Assembly: GCA_007922195.1 (NCBI GenBank)
Contig: ML682092.1
Coordinates: 772,035 to 836,034, forward strand
Reading direction: 5' to 3'
DNA from: Podocnemis expansa
Taxonomy: Eukaryota; Chordata; Testudines; Podocnemididae
Length of the DNA stretch: 64,000 nt
Shown here: piece by piece, positions 63,305 through 64,000 of the stretch
How the letters are laid out: every line of letters begins with the position of its first letter
How positions within the stretch are numbered: the first letter of the stretch is position 1
Made by a program: the position numbers and the translations under genes
The notes under the pieces: model-generated
What the model saw: only the letters and a program-made list of their open reading frames with translations
Told to the model about the DNA's origin: nothing
Databases searched by the model: none

Positions 63305-64000
63305 TCAGAGCAAGAACGGTCTCATTCTCAATAGGGCCATTCTGATCACTGTAGTTGAGGCCGCCATGTGGCCCAACAACTGCAGGTCTGGCTTTGGTGA
63401 CTGGAGCCCTCTGAAGCTCCTAAATGATGGAACACATGGACTGAAACCTTGATGGAGTAGAGATGCTCTGCCCTTCTTGGAGTCCAGTAAGATCCCAATA
63501 AATTCTATCATGCAGGCTGGGATGAGTTTTGACTTTTCTTGATTTATGCAAAGCCCCAGGCAACCGCACAGTCTTTTTATCATGGTGACACTGTGGCAAA
63601 CCTGGTACTTGGATTTTCCTGATTTTCCTAGTTGTCGAGGTCTGGATAAGTCTTTACACCTTGCCTCCATAAATATGTGGCCACTGCCACCATACATTTT
63701 GTGAAACCTCTGGAAGCTAAAAAAAGCCTGAACAGGAGGGATGTGAACTGGAAGTGTTCCCTTCCCACTACAAAGCTGAGGAACCTTCTGTGTTTTGGCA
63801 TTATCACTATATGAAAGTAGGTATCTTTTAAGTTAAGGGCCACAAACCAATCCCCTAGGGATCCAGAGTCTGGATGATATGTGAGAGGGAAACCATGTGG
63901 AATTTTATTTTCCTTAGATGTTTGTTCAGAGCCTTGAGATCCAGGCTGGGTCTCAGGTCACTGTTTGGTTTGGGAACTAGAAAGTATCTGGAGTAGAACC
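63305..64000 (-). pseudogene. DIRS reverse transcriptase, C-terminal part (copy 3)
   Basis: LKDTYFHIVIMPKHRRFL and the block after it are read from 63843. The YPYLDDW motif is changed to YPDLDN at about 63628-63645. The frame 63697-63305 continues with the thumb (CGCLGLCINQEKSKLIPACM). The N-terminal RT lies beyond the window. Confidence 0.78.

Larger units (their letters stand above)
60692..64000 (-). mobile_element. DIRS retrotransposon, copy 3, cut by the window end
   Basis: Genes are on the minus strand. The left tip begins about 60692 (AGAATGGTGGGTTACC), is interrupted by a hAT (60716-61174), and continues with the terminal repeat (61201-61365). An internal complementary region lies at 61405-61500. 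Recombinase, RNase H and part of RT follow. Gag and the right end are outside the window. Confidence 0.88.

Noticed and set aside
1..64000. CRISPR arrays, prophage or operon structure
   Set aside because: Repeats are transposon-derived, coding pieces are eukaryotic elements, one gene has an intron, and no evenly spaced short repeats with unique spacers are present.

Overview
This window is eukaryotic, most likely vertebrate and most likely a reptile. I infer a turtle from the mix of elements: CR1 LINEs with an SGNH-esterase ORF1, DIRS tyrosine-recombinase retrotransposons, Penelope-like elements (PLEs) with a GIY-YIG domain, a Ty3/gypsy element, PIF/Harbinger elements with GGCYATGTCTACAC-type ends, and many small hAT elements. 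A run of 10 Ns (60198-60207) shows it comes from a draft assembly. I found no host protein-coding gene. Everything I can identify is mobile DNA, much of it nested, with stretches of unassigned single-copy-looking sequence between.

Layout. 1-7149: a non-autonomous hAT element (525-6594, 8-bp target-site duplication) is split by a full Ty3/gypsy retrotransposon (1951-6239, two LTRs, TSD TCCTG) whose gag-pol frame is broken by two stops and an integrase deletion. 7150-18731: a pair of head-to-head PLE fragments, one carrying a Harbinger MITE (7194-7615), is split by a 9.5-kb DIRS element (8277-17826, genes on the minus strand). That DIRS recombinase gene is itself split by a two-gene Harbinger transposon (8812-12460) and by a 186-bp hAT (12554-12739). 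18732-21352: a fragment of a second DIRS subfamily with an hAT inside. 21368-24100: a PLE fold-back, hAT-like elements and tRNA-derived pieces. 24100-28077: a CR1 and three copies of one hAT family. 29244-34826: a second DIRS copy with an intact reverse transcriptase, an internal deletion and a solo LTR. 34827-38658: unassigned. 38659-45217: six hAT elements (one only 58 bp) and two CR1-type tails. 45218-53965: a rearranged PLE and a decayed DIRS with an 82-bp tandem repeat, a 2.4-kb tandem duplication and a second PLE fold-back with a 14-bp TSD. 53966-60690: GC-rich hATs, AT-rich unassigned DNA, a CR1 ORF1 with esterase domain, a DIRS terminus and a CR1 interrupted by an hAT. 60692-64000: a third DIRS copy running off the window.

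How the parts work. The DIRS copies share a design: a Gag with an N-terminal Cys-rich motif, reverse transcriptase with YLDDWL, RNase H, tyrosine recombinase, inverted terminal repeats with non-identical outer tips, and an internal complementary region matching both tips joined. The Harbinger encodes a DDE transposase and, convergently, a SANT/trihelix-type partner with one intron. No autonomous hAT transposase is present, so the hAT copies must have been mobilised in trans.

I see no CRISPR array, no prokaryotic operon and no clear undescribed system. The most informative signals are the DIRS termini with their internal complementary region, the exact nested junctions, the PLE fold-backs and the 58-bp hAT insertion.
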